Assembly: GCF_018882125.1 (NCBI RefSeq)
Contig: NZ_JACVOZ010000001.1
Span: 1-64,000 of the forward strand
Reading direction: 5' to 3'
Origin: Polynucleobacter sp. AP-Melu-500A-A1
GTDB lineage: Bacteria > Pseudomonadota > Gammaproteobacteria > Burkholderiales > Burkholderiaceae
Length of the DNA stretch: 64,000 nucleotides
Shown here in pieces: positions 34,225-44,662 of this stretch. Made by a program: the position numbers and the translations under genes. The notes beneath the pieces are model-generated. The model was not told where the DNA came from. It made no database searches and saw nothing but the letters and a program-made list of their open reading frames with translations. Numbering within the stretch: the first letter of the stretch is position 1; every line of letters begins with the position of its first letter.

Positions 34225-35241
34225 ATGCAGATTGGCTCTCACCACCTCGCAAATCGACTATTCGTAGCCCCTATGGCTGGCGTAACCGATCGTCCATTTA
34301 GGCAACTTTGTAAGAAGTTGGGTGCTGGCTATGCTGTTTCGGAGATGGTCGCTTCTAATGCTTTATTATGGAATAGCATTAAGACCCAGCGTCGCGCGAA
34401 TCATGTCGGCGAGTTCAATCCCATCGCAGTGCAAATTGCTGGTGCTGATCCCGCGATGATGGCAGCTGCTGCCAAACTCAATCGAGATCATGGCGCGCAA
34501 ATTATCGATATCAATATGGGCTGCCCAGCAAAGAAAGTTTGTAATGTTGCTGCCGGTTCAGCACTGTTGCGGGATGAGCCGCTCGTACAAAAAATCTTAG
34601 AAGCAGTTGTACAAGCAGTGGGCATTGGTCCTAATGCGATTCCAGTAACGCTAAAAATTCGTACTGGATGGGATCGTGAACATAAAAATGCGATCGATAT
34701 TGCTAAGCTCGCTGAAAAGTCTGGCATCACGATGTTGACAGTGCATGGCCGCACTAAAGCCGACCTATATCAGGGTGACGCAGAATACGACACGATTACT
34801 GCCGTGAAAAATAGTGTGGCAATACCAGTTGTTGCGAACGGCGATATCACCAGCCCAGAAAAAGCAGCGTTTGTACTCCAGACTACTGGCGCTGATGCAA
34901 TCATGATTGGTCGAGCAGCCCAGGGCCGCCCTTGGATCTTTCGTGAAATTCATCACTATCTTAAAACTGGCAGAAAACTTCCAGCACCCGAGATCAATGA
35001 AATTCAAAGCATTATGAATGCCCATCTTTTAGATCACTACGAATTCTACGGTGAGCATATTGGCCTGCGTACGGCTCGCAAGCATATCGGCTGGTATTGC
35101 AAGGGTTTACGAGATTCACATGCATTTCGTCAGCGCATGAATACAGCTGACGATTGCAAAACCCAATTACAGATGGTGAATGATTATTTTGATGAAATGA
35201 AATTCCATTCAGACCGCTTACTCCTTTTAGAAGCGGCGTAG
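34225..35241 (+). CDS. dusB: tRNA-dihydrouridine synthase B
   Basis: 338 residues from the ATG at 34225. That start gives MQIGSHHLANRLFVAPMAGV, which lines up with the normal DusB N-terminus; a GTG at 34171 would add 18 unrelated residues. The FMN-barrel motifs are PMAGVTDRPFRQLCKKLGAGYAVSEM, NMGCPAKKVCNVAAGSALL with the catalytic Cys, VHGRTKADLYQG, and MIGRAAQGRPWIFREI. It reduces uridine to dihydrouridine in the tRNA D-loop. The downstream neighbour is fis, the classical dusB-fis operon. Confidence 0.95.
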   Translation: MQIGSHHLANRLFVAPMAGVTDRPFRQLCKKLGAGYAVSEMVASNALLWNSIKTQRRANHVGEFNPIAVQIAGADPAMMAAAAKLNRDHGAQIIDINMGCPAKKVCNVAAGSALLRDEPLVQKILEAVVQAVGIGPNAIPVTLKIRTGWDREHKNAIDIAKLAEKSGITMLTVHGRTKADLYQGDAEYDTITAVKNSVAIPVVANGDITSPEKAAFVLQTTGADAIMIGRAAQGRPWIFREIHHYLKTGRKLPAPEINEIQSIMNAHLLDHYEFYGEHIGLRTARKHIGWYCKGLRDSHAFRQRMNTADDCKTQLQMVNDYFDEMKFHSDRLLLLEAA

Positions 35242-35291
35242 TTTTTTCGTATTGCTTTTTTCTTTTTTGTTTTTTGTATTGATAGACTTTT

Positions 35292-35531
35292 ATGACCACT
35301 AAACACCCTATTACTGAATGTATTGAGACTCAGTTACAAGGTTACCTCGATGACCTTAAAGGCACAGCGCCTAACGATATTTACCAAATGGTCTTAGCTG
35401 TAGTTGAAAAGCCAATGCTGGAATTGGTAATGCAACATGCTAAGCAAAATCAATCTTTGGCTGCGCATTATCTGGGCATGAATCGCAATACGCTGCATAA
35501 GAAATTGCTTGAACATCAACTTCTAAAATAA
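35292..35531 (+). CDS. fis: DNA-binding protein Fis
   Basis: 79 residues, shorter than the 98 of E. coli because the N-terminal beta-hairpin arm is reduced. The C-terminal helix-turn-helix reads [26 protein letters not shown]. Fis is a nucleoid protein that bends DNA and activates stable-RNA promoters in growing cells. The gene is preceded by a 50-base T-rich stretch after dusB and lacks a visible Shine-Dalgarno sequence. It is followed by purH, as in other Burkholderiales. Confidence 0.95.
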   Translation: MTTKHPITECIETQLQGYLDDLKGTAPNDIYQMVLAVVEKPMLELVMQHAKQNQSLAAHYLGMNRNTLHKKLLEHQLLK

Positions 35532-35578
35532 TCAAAACTATTCCTTCATTCAATCTTTATTCTTATCTCAATCCTTCA

Positions 35579-37159
35579 ATGATCCGTACAGCCCTTCTCT
35601 CTGTTTCCAATAAAAATGGTATCGTGCCTTTTGCCAAAGCACTCCATGAGCAAGGCATCAAGCTCATCTCTACAGGTGGCACTGCAAAGCTCTTGGCTGA
35701 GAATCAATTACCGGTAGTGGAAGTGTCTTCATTGACCAAGTTTCCAGAGATGCTAGATGGTCGGGTCAAAACCTTGCACCCCATGGTGCATGGTGGTTTA
35801 TTAGCCCGCAGAGATTTTCCAGAACACATGGCGGCTCTAAAAGAGCATGGTATCGATACCATCGATATGCTCGTGATCAATCTTTACCCGTTCAATGAAA
35901 CAGTGGCTAAAGACAGTTGCTCATTTGAAGATGCCATTGAGAATATTGACATTGGTGGGCCAGCTATGCTGCGCGCTGCTGCTAAAAACCACCAAGATGT
36001 CACTGTATTAATTTCACCCGGAGATTACGCACCCGTATTGGCTGAAATGAAAGCGAATAACAATACTGTGTCTTATAAAACGAATTTAGCTTTAGCCAAG
36101 AAAGTATTTGCACACACAGCCCAATACGATGGTGCTATTGCAAACTACCTCTCAGCACTAGGCGATAAGCTTGATCATCAGACACGCTCTGCTTACCCAG
36201 AAACATTGCATCTCGCTTTTGAAAAGGTCCAAGAGATGCGCTATGGTGAGAATCCACATCAATCTGCAGCATTTTATAAAGATATTTCCCAAGTTGAAGG
36301 TGCGCTAGCTAATTACAAGCAACTACAGGGTAAAGAGCTGTCATACAACAATATTGCGGATGCAGACTCCGCCTGGGAATGCGTCAAGAGCTTTTCTAAT
36401 AATGCCGGCGGTGCTGCAGCGTGCGTCATCATCAAACACGCTAACCCTTGTGGTGTAGCAGTTGGCGCTAATGCACTTGAGGCTTATCAAAAGGCCTTCA
36501 AAACAGATCCGAGCTCAGCCTTTGGGGGTATCATTTCCTTTAATGTTCCTTGTGATGGTGCAGCAGCAGAAGCCATTTCTAAACAGTTTGTCGAAGTACT
36601 GATTGCGCCAAGCTTTAGCGATGAAGCGAAAGCCATCTTTGCTACTAAACAAAATGTGCGCCTCTTAGAGATCCCATTAGGCAATGCATTTAATACATTT
36701 GATTTCAAACGCGTAGGCGGTGGTTTGCTGGTTCAGTCTCCTGATGCCAAGAACGTACTTGAAAATGAAATGCGGGTTGTGAGTAAACGTCTTCCAACCC
36801 CAAGTGAAATGAATGACATGATGTTTGCTTGGCGTGTAGCGAAATTTGTTAAATCCAATGCCATTGTCTATTGCGCTAATGGTATGACTCTCGGTATTGG
36901 CGCAGGCCAAATGAGTCGTGTGGATTCCGCCAGAATGGCAAGCATCAAAGCTGAGAACGCTGGTCTGAGCCTTCAAGGCTCTGCGGTTGCTAGTGATGCT
37001 TTCTTCCCTTTCCGTGATGGCTTAGATGTCGTGGTGAATGGTGGAGCAAGCTGTGCCATTCAGCCTGGTGGTAGCATGCGTGATGATGAAATCATTGCTG
37101 CAGCCAATGAACATGGAATTGCCATGATCTTTACCGGCACCCGTCACTTCCGCCATTAA
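35579..37159 (+). CDS. purH: Bifunctional AICAR formyltransferase / IMP cyclohydrolase
   Basis: 526 residues, catalysing the last two steps of IMP synthesis. The N-terminal MGS-like cyclohydrolase domain opens [22 protein letters not shown] and contains [32 protein letters not shown]. The C-terminal formyltransferase domain carries [27 protein letters not shown] and [14 protein letters not shown]. The length and order are normal. It sits between fis and ruvC. Confidence 0.98.
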   Translation: MIRTALLSVSNKNGIVPFAKALHEQGIKLISTGGTAKLLAENQLPVVEVSSLTKFPEMLDGRVKTLHPMVHGGLLARRDFPEHMAALKEHGIDTIDMLVINLYPFNETVAKDSCSFEDAIENIDIGGPAMLRAAAKNHQDVTVLISPGDYAPVLAEMKANNNTVSYKTNLALAKKVFAHTAQYDGAIANYLSALGDKLDHQTRSAYPETLHLAFEKVQEMRYGENPHQSAAFYKDISQVEGALANYKQLQGKELSYNNIADADSAWECVKSFSNNAGGAAACVIIKHANPCGVAVGANALEAYQKAFKTDPSSAFGGIISFNVPCDGAAAEAISKQFVEVLIAPSFSDEAKAIFATKQNVRLLEIPLGNAFNTFDFKRVGGGLLVQSPDAKNVLENEMRVVSKRLPTPSEMNDMMFAWRVAKFVKSNAIVYCANGMTLGIGAGQMSRVDSARMASIKAENAGLSLQGSAVASDAFFPFRDGLDVVVNGGASCAIQPGGSMRDDEIIAAANEHGIAMIFTGTRHFRH

Positions 37160-37174
37160 GATAACTAAGTAAGC

Positions 37175-37693
37175 ATGCGCTGGATAGGAATTGATCCCGG
37201 TTTACGCACTACTGGCTTTGGCATCATCGATGTTGATGGTCAGAAGCTCACCTACGTAGCTTCAGGAACGATTGAGAGTGGTGATCCTGCCAAGGGTCTA
37301 CCTGAGCGCTTAGGGGCTCTCTATGCCGGCGTAAAAGAAGTTCTAGAGACCTACCATCCAGAAGCTGCAGCTATCGAAGAAGTCTTTTTAAATGTAAATC
37401 CTCGATCTACCCTGATGTTGGGTCAAGCACGAGGCGCAGTCATTGCCGCACTTGTATCTGAGAAACTCTCTGTAGCTGAATACAGTGCCCTGCGAGTCAA
37501 GCAAGCGATTGTGGGTACTGGTCGTGCTGCAAAACCCCAAGTACAAGAAATGGTTAAACGTCTACTTAGACTCAATCGCGCACCAGGAACTGACGCCTCA
37601 GATGCCTTGGGTGTTGCTATTTGCGCTGCTCATCACGCACAAATACCAAAAGCAATCAGCGCAGCATTAGCCCCCAAGAAATGCAGCAAGTAA
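37175..37693 (+). CDS. ruvC: Crossover junction endodeoxyribonuclease RuvC
   Basis: 172 residues. RuvC cuts Holliday junctions as a dimer. [16 protein letters not shown] holds the first catalytic Asp; [23 protein letters not shown] holds the second acidic residue; [19 protein letters not shown] near the C-terminus holds the last pair. It is the first of ruvC-ruvA-ruvB, 15 bp after purH. Confidence 0.97.
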   Translation: MRWIGIDPGLRTTGFGIIDVDGQKLTYVASGTIESGDPAKGLPERLGALYAGVKEVLETYHPEAAAIEEVFLNVNPRSTLMLGQARGAVIAALVSEKLSVAEYSALRVKQAIVGTGRAAKPQVQEMVKRLLRLNRAPGTDASDALGVAICAAHHAQIPKAISAALAPKKCSK

Positions 37694-37722
37694 AAATACC
37701 CATCACAGGTTAAGATCTCTAC

Positions 37723-38304
37723 ATGATTGGTCGCATACAAGGTACTCTCGTTTCTGTTCACCCTCCTCGGCTTTTGGTTGATTGCCAAGGTGTTGGCTAT
37801 GAAATTGATGTGCCTATGAGTACCCTCTATCAATTGCCAGAGGTCAATCAAAAAATTACTTTACTAACTCACTTTCAGGTTCGTGAAGATGCGCAACAAC
37901 TTTTTGGCTTTGCCACTGAAACAGAGCGTGAAGCTTTCAGAGCACTCATCAAAATTAGTGGCGTGGGTTCACGTACAGCTCTGGCTGTGCTTTCTGGCAT
38001 GAGCGTTAATGAATTAGCTCAAGCTATTGCCTTACAAGAGGCCGGTCGCTTAACTCAAGTTCCCGGTATTGGCAAGAAGACTGCTGAACGCCTTTGCCTG
38101 GAACTCAAAGGTAAATTGGCGCCAGACCTTGGCATTGGCAGCGGTAAACCCCATGTGATTGAAGCAAGTAGCGAAGTACTGCAAGCCCTATTAGCTTTGG
38201 GCTACTCTGAAAAAGAAGCGCTTCTTGCCCTAAAGCAGATTCCTCCAGACAGTACAGTGTCTGATGGTATTCGTATGGGCTTGAAGTATCTATCTAAGGC
38301 TTAA
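37723..38304 (+). CDS. ruvA: Holliday junction DNA helicase RuvA
   Basis: 193 residues. RuvA binds the junction as a tetramer and loads Ruv[32 protein letters not shown] is the N-terminal OB-like domain, the two helix-hairpin-helix motifs include [15 protein letters not shown] and [17 protein letters not shown], and the C-terminal domain ([16 protein letters not shown]) contacts RuvB. Confidence 0.97.
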   Translation: MIGRIQGTLVSVHPPRLLVDCQGVGYEIDVPMSTLYQLPEVNQKITLLTHFQVREDAQQLFGFATETEREAFRALIKISGVGSRTALAVLSGMSVNELAQAIALQEAGRLTQVPGIGKKTAERLCLELKGKLAPDLGIGSGKPHVIEASSEVLQALLALGYSEKEALLALKQIPPDSTVSDGIRMGLKYLSKA

Positions 38305-38321
38305 AGCACTAAACTTGCAGT

Positions 38322-39392
38322 ATGGCAATTCACACAGACGACCTTAGCGCTATTCCTGAAGATTTACCACAGGGAGAGGATCGGATCGTTAGCGGCTCAG
38401 TAGGTAATGCTGAGGCCGTATTTGAAAGAGCATTGCGCCCTAAACAGCTAGATGAATACGTAGGCCAAACTAAAGCACGCGCTCAATTAGAAATCTTTAT
38501 CTCGGCCACAAGAGCACGCCAAGAGGCTTTAGATCACGTTCTACTCTTTGGCCCTCCAGGGCTTGGTAAGACTACCCTTGCGCATATCATCGCTCGAGAG
38601 CTTGGCGTCAATCTACGCCAAACCAGTGGCCCTGTATTAGATAGGCCAGGTGATCTAGCTGCTTTGCTCACCAATCTTGAAACCAATGATGTGCTCTTCA
38701 TTGATGAGATCCACCGCCTCTCTCCAGTTGTAGAAGAAATTCTTTATCCTGCATTGGAGGATTACAGCCTCGATATCATGATTGGTGAAGGTCCTGCAGC
38801 CCGTAGTGTCAAGATTGACCTAAAACCTTTTACGTTGATTGGTGCAACTACTCGTGCTGGCATGCTTACCAATCCATTGCGCGATCGCTTTGGCATTGTT
38901 GCTAGGCTCGAGTTTTACACTACCGAAGAACTCACCAAGATTATTGAGCGCTCAGCAAATCTTCTTAAAGCAGATATTGATCCTGAAGGATCTGTAGAGA
39001 TTGCTAAGCGTGCACGCGGTACACCTCGTATTGCCAACCGCCTATTACGTCGAGTACGTGACTATGCTGAAGTAAAAGGCACAGGTACTATTACAAAAGC
39101 AATGGCGGATGCTGCCTTAAAGATGCTTGATGTCGACCCTAGCGGCTTTGATGTCATGGACAGAAAACTCTTAGAAGCGATCTTGCATAAATTTGATGGT
39201 GGCCCCGTAGGTATTGATAACTTAGCTGCCGCCATTGGCGAAGAGCGTGACACTATTGAGGATGTTTTGGAGCCCTATCTTATTCAGCAGGGATATCTAC
39301 AAAGAACTTCGCGGGGAAGAGTGGCAACGCGTCAGGCGTATGAGCACTTTGGTTTAACACCGCCCAGCAACAACACCAGCTTAGATATTTAA
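38322..39392 (+). CDS. ruvB: Holliday junction DNA helicase RuvB
   Basis: 356 residues, the AAA+ motor for branch migration. Walker A is [12 protein letters not shown] near residue 71, Walker [12 protein letters not shown] near 120, sensor [20 protein letters not shown] near 170, and the arginine-rich [16 protein letters not shown] follows. The C-terminal winged helix ends [16 protein letters not shown]. It is the last gene of the purH-ruvCAB run and converges on tyrS with 5 bp between the stops. Confidence 0.98.
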   Translation: MAIHTDDLSAIPEDLPQGEDRIVSGSVGNAEAVFERALRPKQLDEYVGQTKARAQLEIFISATRARQEALDHVLLFGPPGLGKTTLAHIIARELGVNLRQTSGPVLDRPGDLAALLTNLETNDVLFIDEIHRLSPVVEEILYPALEDYSLDIMIGEGPAARSVKIDLKPFTLIGATTRAGMLTNPLRDRFGIVARLEFYTTEELTKIIERSANLLKADIDPEGSVEIAKRARGTPRIANRLLRRVRDYAEVKGTGTITKAMADAALKMLDVDPSGFDVMDRKLLEAILHKFDGGPVGIDNLAAAIGEERDTIEDVLEPYLIQQGYLQRTSRGRVATRQAYEHFGLTPPSNNTSLDI

Positions 39393-39397
39393 AATCC

Positions 39398-40630
39398 TTA
39401 GCTGAGTGTCACTTTTGCAAAGCGGCGTTTACCTACCTGTACTAAGTAAGTACCGGCCTCGATCTTTAGTTGCTTGTCGCTAACAGTAGCACCATCAATC
39501 TTCACACCATTTTGTTCAATATTACGGTTGGCCTCTGAACTAGATGGGGCAAGGCCTGCAGCCTTAAGGAAATTAGCAATCCCCATTGGCGCTCCAGTCA
39601 AACTCACGTCTGGAACATCCTCAGGTACACCACCTTTAGCGCGATGGTTGAAGTCGTCTAGGGCTTTTTCAGCAGCGTCTTGTGAATGAAAGCGTGCAAC
39701 AATTTCTTGGGCAAGCAGTACTTTGCAATCACGCGGATTTCTGCCAGCGGCAACTTCTTGTTTCATCAAATCAATTTCTGCCATAGGGCGGAATGAGAGT
39801 AATGTGAAGTAATCCCACATCAAATCATCCGAGATGCTCATCAGCTTGCCAAACATCTCACCAGCAGGCTCACTAATGCCAATGTAATTACCTTTGGATT
39901 TACTCATCTTCTCAACGCCATCCAAACCAACCAATAAAGGCATAGTCAAAATACATTGAGGCTCTTGGCCATACTCACGTTGAAGCTCGCGACCGACCAA
40001 GAGATTAAATTTTTGATCTGTTCCACCAAGCTCTAAGTCACTCTTGAGTGCGACAGAGTCATAGCCTTGCATCAGTGGATATAAAAATTCATGAATGGAG
40101 ATGGGAACACCACTGCGATAACGCTTAGTAAAGTCATCCCGCTCTAACATTCGAGCAACAGTATGTTTTGCTGCCAACTGGATCATGCCGCGTGCACCCA
40201 AAGGATCGCACCACTCACTGTTGTAACGTACTTCCGTTTTAGCAGGATCAAGCACCATACTTGCCTGACGATAGTAAGTCTTTGCATTGACTGCAATCTC
40301 TTGCGCAGTTAACGGTGGACGAGTCGCATTGCGACCGGAGGGGTCACCAATCATGCTGGTAAAATCACCAATCAAGAAAATAACCGTATGACCCAAATCT
40401 TGTAGCTGGCGCAATTTATTTAAAACAACGGTATGCCCCAAATGAATATCCGGCGCAGTGGGATCTAAGCCCAACTTAATTCGTAAGGGAGTCTTAGTAG
40501 CCTGACTACGTGCAAGCTTTTGGACCCAATCAGCCTCTACCAATAGCTCATCGCAGCCACGTTTGGTCACTTCGAGGGCCGCAAATACTTCAGGGGTCAA
40601 TGGGTATTTTTGTTCTGGTTTAGCCGTCAT
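39398..40630 (-). CDS. tyrS: Tyrosyl-tRNA synthetase
   Basis: 410 residues, class I synthetase of the TyrRS-like TyrZ branch. The HIGH-like motif is [15 protein letters not shown] near residue 53, the KMSKS motif is [13 protein letters not shown] near 237, and a C-terminal S4 RNA-binding domain ([37 protein letters not shown]) is present. The gene is divergent from anmK. Confidence 0.97.
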   Translation of the reverse strand: MTAKPEQKYPLTPEVFAALEVTKRGCDELLVEADWVQKLARSQATKTPLRIKLGLDPTAPDIHLGHTVVLNKLRQLQDLGHTVIFLIGDFTSMIGDPSGRNATRPPLTAQEIAVNAKTYYRQASMVLDPAKTEVRYNSEWCDPLGARGMIQLAAKHTVARMLERDDFTKRYRSGVPISIHEFLYPLMQGYDSVALKSDLELGGTDQKFNLLVGRELQREYGQEPQCILTMPLLVGLDGVEKMSKSKGNYIGISEPAGEMFGKLMSISDDLMWDYFTLLSFRPMAEIDLMKQEVAAGRNPRDCKVLLAQEIVARFHSQDAAEKALDDFNHRAKGGVPEDVPDVSLTGAPMGIANFLKAAGLAPSSSEANRNIEQNGVKIDGATVSDKQLKIEAGTYLVQVGKRRFAKVTLS

Positions 40631-40716
40631 GCTGATTCGGATGCTGATACAGTTATTTAGTATTTAAATTGCTAAAGCATAATTGTCGCATTCCTGAGAG
40701 CAGAACCCAGAACCGC

Positions 40717-41847
40717 ATGAACAAACCCCATTCCCTCTATATTGGCCTAATGTCTGGCACGAGCCTAGATGGGATCGATGCTGTTTTAGCCAAGATTGGA
40801 CCTAATGGGGAAACGAGCGCTCAAGGTGCCGTAAGCACCCCTTTCTCAGGAGAACTCCATCAAGCCTTGCTTGACCTCCAAAGCCCAGGCCCCAATGAAT
40901 TACATCGAGAGAAGCAGGCTGCCAATGCTTTGGCCATCGCTTACGCCCAAGCTGTAAATTTACTCCTCGAAAAAACTGGTCTTAAAGCCGAGGAAATAAG
41001 TGCCATAGGCGCTCATGGTCAAACGATTCGCCATCAACCGCATCTTGGTGACAACCTGGCCTACACCCATCAAACTCTCAATGCGGCGCTATTAGCTGAA
41101 AAAACGGGGATTGATGTCATTGCGGATTTTAGAAGTCGTGATGTAGCAGCAGGTGGTCATGGCGCACCGCTAGTACCCGCTTTTCATGCACAGCAATTTT
41201 CTTCTACTGAAAATTTAGCGATCTTAAATATTGGTGGGATTGCTAATCTCACGCTACTTCCTAAAAATGGTGAAGTGAGCGGTTTTGATTGTGGCCCTGG
41301 CAATATGTTGATGGATGCGTGGATCTTTGATCAACAGGGAAATCTCTTTGATAAAAGTGGCGCTTGGGGAGCGCAGGGAAAATCAAATGGAGCGCTACTG
41401 CAGAGGATGCTTGCTGATCCATTCTTTGCAAAAGCACCTCCCAAGAGTACAGGTCGTGATGACTTTCATCTAAGATGGTTACAAGAAAAAATAGGAAATG
41501 AAAATTTCCTTACTGAAGATATACAAGCGACTTTATTGCATTTAACTGCTCACACAATCTTAGAATCGTTGGCAGCTAATGCCCCGCAAACCCAGAAGCT
41601 GATTGTCTGTGGAGGCGGCGCCAAAAATACTGCCTTGATGAATTTGCTGAAAACTAAAGCGAGTGATTTTTTTAAATCCGCTTTAGAAGTTATGACAAGT
41701 GATACCGCAGGGATTGATCCACAACTTGTTGAAGGTCTCGCATTTGCATGGCTTGCTTGGGCCCATAAAGAAAAACGGCCAGCAAATTTGCCAGCCGTTA
41801 CGGGAGCGAAGGGTCCTAGAATTCTAGGTGCTTGTTACCCTGCTTAA
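40717..41847 (+). CDS. anmK: Anhydro-N-acetylmuramic acid kinase
   Basis: 376 residues from the ATG at 40717; the frame is open back to 40669, but the extra 16 residues are not family-like. SLYIGLMSGTSLDGIDAVLAKI, IGAHGQTIRHQP, LNIGGIANLTLL and GFDCGPGNMLMDAW are the AnmK signatures. AnmK hydrolyses and phosphorylates anhydroMurNAc to MurNAc-6-phosphate during murein recycling. tyrS next to anmK is a common betaproteobacterial pairing. With amgK and murU, three recycling genes lie within 12 kb. Confidence 0.96.
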   Translation: MNKPHSLYIGLMSGTSLDGIDAVLAKIGPNGETSAQGAVSTPFSGELHQALLDLQSPGPNELHREKQAANALAIAYAQAVNLLLEKTGLKAEEISAIGAHGQTIRHQPHLGDNLAYTHQTLNAALLAEKTGIDVIADFRSRDVAAGGHGAPLVPAFHAQQFSSTENLAILNIGGIANLTLLPKNGEVSGFDCGPGNMLMDAWIFDQQGNLFDKSGAWGAQGKSNGALLQRMLADPFFAKAPPKSTGRDDFHLRWLQEKIGNENFLTEDIQATLLHLTAHTILESLAANAPQTQKLIVCGGGAKNTALMNLLKTKASDFFKSALEVMTSDTAGIDPQLVEGLAFAWLAWAHKEKRPANLPAVTGAKGPRILGACYPA

Positions 41848-41873
41848 ATATGCTTCGTTTTTTCTTTAAGCAG
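41840..41873. terminator. 9-bp inverted repeat at the anmK/erpA convergent junction
   Basis: CTGCTTAAA (41840-41848) pairs with TTTAAGCAG (41865-41873) across a 16-nt loop that contains a run of T. It spans both stop codons of the convergent genes, so a shared terminator is likely. Confidence 0.5.
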
Positions 41874-42240
41874 AGAAAGAAGATCCACATCCACAAGTTG
41901 TCTGTGCATTCGGATTTTTAATTACAAACTGTGATCCATTGATATCTTCTTTGTAATCAATTTCAGCACCAACTAAATACTGGAAGCTCATTGAATCTAC
42001 TAAAAGCGTAACGCCATTCTTTTCAAACAAAGTGTCATCTTCATTGACAGCGTCATCAAAGGTGAAGCCATATTGAAAACCTGAGCATCCACCACCTTGA
42101 ACAAACACGCGTAGCTTTAACTCTGGATTGCCTTCTTCAGCAATCAAGTCAGCCACTTTGGCAGCAGCGCTATCCGTGAACACCAAAGGGGTTGGTGGCT
42201 CGGCTAAATCTTGTGCGGGTTGCGTAGCTAATTCGGTCAT
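41866..42240 (-). CDS. erpA: Iron-sulfur cluster insertion protein ErpA
   Basis: 124 residues, A-type carrier. The three cluster cysteines are visible: [14 protein letters not shown] near residue 52 and the terminal [12 protein letters not shown]. ErpA passes Fe-S clusters to apo-targets; in this window those could include MiaB and the large Fe-S oxidoreductase. AGGAG lies 7 nt before the ATG. It is convergent with anmK and downstream of argC. Confidence 0.95.
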   Translation of the reverse strand: MTELATQPAQDLAEPPTPLVFTDSAAAKVADLIAEEGNPELKLRVFVQGGGCSGFQYGFTFDDAVNEDDTLFEKNGVTLLVDSMSFQYLVGAEIDYKEDINGSQFVIKNPNAQTTCGCGSSFSA

Positions 42241-42331
42241 GATTTACTCCTAATTCAAAAGGGTAGAACTTATTTTAGGCTTTAAATGCCGAGCTTGCTG
42301 AAGGGGTATTAATAGAAGCAGGTCCGCCCAA

Positions 42332-43390
42332 TTATGGGGAAACAGCAATCTGGGTCAGTCCCATAGTTTCCGGCAGGCCAAACATGAGGTTCATGCACTG
42401 CACGCCCTGCCCTGAGGCCCCTTTTACTAGATTGTCTTCAACTACCAATATAACTAAAGTATCGCCGCCTCCTGGACGGTGGATCGCAATCCGAATGCCA
42501 TTACTACCACGTACAGAACGTGTCTCAGGGTGGCTGCCTGCTGGCATAACGTCAACAAATGGCTCGCCTTGATAAAAATCTTCATAGAGCTTTTGGTAAT
42601 CCACGTCTTTGCCTGCCTCAGTCAAACGCACATAAAGCGTCGAATGAATGCCTCTAACCATCGGTGTGAGATGGGGGACAAATGTCAGACCAATCTGATC
42701 ATGACCAGCAATGGCTTTTAAACCTTGGACGATTTCTGGAAGATGGCGATGGCCTTTTACTCCGTAAGCTTTGAAGTTATCACTTGCCTCTGACAATAGA
42801 GTGCCAATCTCAGCCTTACGCCCAGCACCAGAAGTGCCAGACTTTGAGTCAGAAATAATATGCTTGCCGTCAATCAACTGTTTACTGCCAATCGACTTTG
42901 GCGAAAGCAAAGGCGCTAAGCCAAGCTGCACTGATGTTGGATAGCACCCTGCCAAACCAACCACGCGCGCCTTCTTAATAGCCTCACGATTGATCTCTGC
43001 TAAACCATAAACTGCCTCAGCCAAAATATCTGGGCAAGTGTGCTCCATCCCGTACCACTGAGCAAATTCTTGAACATCTTTAAGGCGAAAGTCTGCAGCC
43101 AGATCCAAAATCTTGACATTATGCGCAAGCAATTCTTTTGCTTGCGCCATGGCTACACCATGTGGGGTTGCAAAGAACACGACATCGCAGTCATTTAAAT
43201 TGGCTTCATCAGGCGTAGTGAATTTGAGATCAACACGGCCACGCAAAGATGGGAACATCTCAGCGACTGGCATACCAGCTTCTGTCCGAGAAGTAATATC
43301 AGTAATTTGTACCTCAGGATGTTGCGCCAACAAACGTAGGAGCTCCACTCCGGTATATCCAGTGCCACCAACGATGCCAACCTTAATCAT
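42332..43390 (-). CDS. argC: N-acetyl-gamma-glutamyl-phosphate reductase
   Basis: 352 residues from the ATG at 43388-43390, which has GGAG 7 nt upstream; a TTG four codons earlier is less likely. [19 protein letters not shown] is the NADP-binding start, [18 protein letters not shown] carries the catalytic Cys near residue 152, and [11 protein letters not shown] and [15 protein letters not shown] follow. This is step three of arginine synthesis. The gene is downstream of rpsI on the same strand, but a terminator intervenes. Confidence 0.97.
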   Translation of the reverse strand: MIKVGIVGGTGYTGVELLRLLAQHPEVQITDITSRTEAGMPVAEMFPSLRGRVDLKFTTPDEANLNDCDVVFFATPHGVAMAQAKELLAHNVKILDLAADFRLKDVQEFAQWYGMEHTCPDILAEAVYGLAEINREAIKKARVVGLAGCYPTSVQLGLAPLLSPKSIGSKQLIDGKHIISDSKSGTSGAGRKAEIGTLLSEASDNFKAYGVKGHRHLPEIVQGLKAIAGHDQIGLTFVPHLTPMVRGIHSTLYVRLTEAGKDVDYQKLYEDFYQGEPFVDVMPAGSHPETRSVRGSNGIRIAIHRPGGGDTLVILVVEDNLVKGASGQGVQCMNLMFGLPETMGLTQIAVSP

Positions 43391-43475
43391 GTCATTCTCC
43401 AAATTACCGCATTCTCAATACATCTAATTTTGTAGGGTAATACAACATTCTTACAATATGCTTAATTGTAGAAAC

Positions 43476-43501
43476 AAAAAGGGCCGCTTGCGCGACCCTT
43501 T
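43476..43501 (-). terminator. Intrinsic terminator of the rplM-rpsI operon
   Basis: On the minus strand AAAGGGTCGC pairs with GCGGCCCTTT (one G-U pair, 4-nt loop) and is followed by five U. It lies 27 bp past the rpsI stop, separating the ribosomal operon from argC. Confidence 0.9.
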
Positions 43502-43527
43502 CGATAAAACTTAAGCGACTGAAAGAA

Positions 43528-43929
43528 TTAGCGCTTGCTGAACTGCTTACGACGACGCGCGCCGTGCAGACCAACTTTTTTACGCTCAACTTCACGAGCA
43601 TCGCGAGTAACCAAGCCTGCTTTAGACAGGGCTGGCTTCAATGCATTGTCGAAGTCAATCAATGCACGAGTAACGCCGTGACGAACTGCACCAGCTTGGC
43701 CAGTTTCACCCCCACCAGAAACATTTACTTTGATATCAAAGGTCGTTAAGTGGGCTGTGAGAGCCAAAGGCTGACGAGCAATCATGCGCGATGTTTCACG
43801 AGCAAAATAAGTGTCAATAGGCTTACCGTTAACGATAATGTCGCCTTTGCCAGATTTAATGAATACACGCGCCACAGAACTTTTGCGACGACCAGTACCG
43901 TAATTCCAATTTCCGTAATTAATAGCCAT
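43528..43929 (-). CDS. rpsI: 30S ribosomal protein S9
   Basis: 133 residues, about the size of E. coli S9. [33 protein letters not shown] opens it, [23 protein letters not shown] is the conserved middle, and the basic end [13 protein letters not shown] is the S9 tail that reaches the P-site tRNA. It follows rplM by 9 bp, the universal L13-S9 operon. Confidence 0.98.
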   Translation of the reverse strand: MAINYGNWNYGTGRRKSSVARVFIKSGKGDIIVNGKPIDTYFARETSRMIARQPLALTAHLTTFDIKVNVSGGGETGQAGAVRHGVTRALIDFDNALKPALSKAGLVTRDAREVERKKVGLHGARRRKQFSKR

Positions 43930-43938
43930 ATGGTTTCC

Positions 43939-44367
43939 TTAAATCTCTAACGCTTTTGGCTGTTGAGCCGAATGCGGATGATTGGCGTCGCCATAGACTT
44001 TTAATTTCTTAATCATGGCATAGCCTAGTGGGCCTTTTGGCAACATACCCTTCACAGCCTTCTCCAAAGCGCGACCTGGAAAACGATCTTGCATCTTGTC
44101 GAAGTTAGTCGAGCTGATACCACCAGGGTATCCGCTGTGACGGTAATAAATTTTGTTCAAGCCTTTTGTGCCTGTAACACGCAGCTTAGAAGAGTTGATG
44201 ACAACGATAAAGTCGCCAGTATCAACGTGTGGGGTGTATTCAGGCTTGTGCTTGCCGCGTAGACGGAGTGCCACTTCACTGGCGACACGACCGAGGACTT
44301 TGTCCGTAGCGTCAATCACGAACCATTCATGCACTACCTCATGGGATTTTGCAGAAAAAGTTTTCAT
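43939..44367 (-). CDS. rplM: 50S ribosomal protein L13
   Basis: 142 residues, equal to E. coli L13. It shows [68 protein letters not shown] and the terminal [17 protein letters not shown]-based ribosome-binding site precedes the ATG. The 406-bp gap upstream holds a candidate small RNA with its own terminator, so the rplM promoter probably lies between that terminator and the gene. Confidence 0.98.
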   Translation of the reverse strand: MKTFSAKSHEVVHEWFVIDATDKVLGRVASEVALRLRGKHKPEYTPHVDTGDFIVVINSSKLRVTGTKGLNKIYYRHSGYPGGISSTNFDKMQDRFPGRALEKAVKGMLPKGPLGYAMIKKLKVYGDANHPHSAQQPKALEI

Positions 44368-44524
44368 GATTTCTCAAATTGTTATAGTCAAAAAATTACC
44401 CCAATAAAACTACGTCCACCTTGGCCCTGCTTATATTTGCAAGCTCGCAGATTCTGCAATTTCACTGGTAAAACAATTACCGCTGACTGGTTCGATAATT
44501 CAGTAAAGCCTTGAATTGTAACCT

Positions 44525-44553
44525 AAAAAAAACCCAGGAACGAGTCCTGGGTT
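44525..44553 (-). terminator. Strong intrinsic terminator of the candidate small RNA
   Basis: Reading leftwards, AACCCAGGA pairs with TCCTGGGTT (44531-44539 with 44545-44553, 5-nt loop) and runs into eight U from 44532 to 44525. It lies 158 bp before the rplM start and in the same direction, so it ends something transcribed upstream. Confidence 0.92.
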
Positions 44554-44626
44554 GGAATCCACCTTTGTTTGGGTGGAGGAGACACTGGGTGGTAAGTCGC
44601 AGTCTTATATAAGACTGACTACCAAT
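44525..44626 (-). ncRNA. Candidate small RNA with CUCCUCC motif
   Basis: A transcript starting near 44626 on the minus strand would fold as hairpin 1 (AGTCTT-ATAT-AAGACT, 44601-44616), a C-rich single-stranded stretch (ACCACCC and CTCCTCC), hairpin 2 (TCCACC-8-GGTGGA, about 44562-44581), and a terminator hairpin with eight U. It has a sigma-70-like promoter and no open frame of note. C-rich CCUCC segments can pair with Shine-Dalgarno sequences, as in known trans-acting RNAs. Alternatively it is an attenuated leader of rplM. A comparative-genomics family named Polynucleobacter-1 RNA exists; I cannot tell whether this belongs to it. Confidence 0.6.
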
Positions 44627-44632
44627 ATGGTC

Positions 44633-44662
44633 ATTCTACACATAAATCTTGTTGCAGTGCAA
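44633..44662 (-). promoter_or_regulatory. Sigma-70-type promoter of the candidate small RNA
   Basis: On the minus strand -35 TTGCAC (44657-44662) and -10 TAGAAT (44633-44638) are separated by 18 nt. A start is expected near 44626. The -35 box is part of the TTGC-AGT-GCAA dyad at 44652-44662. Confidence 0.6.
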
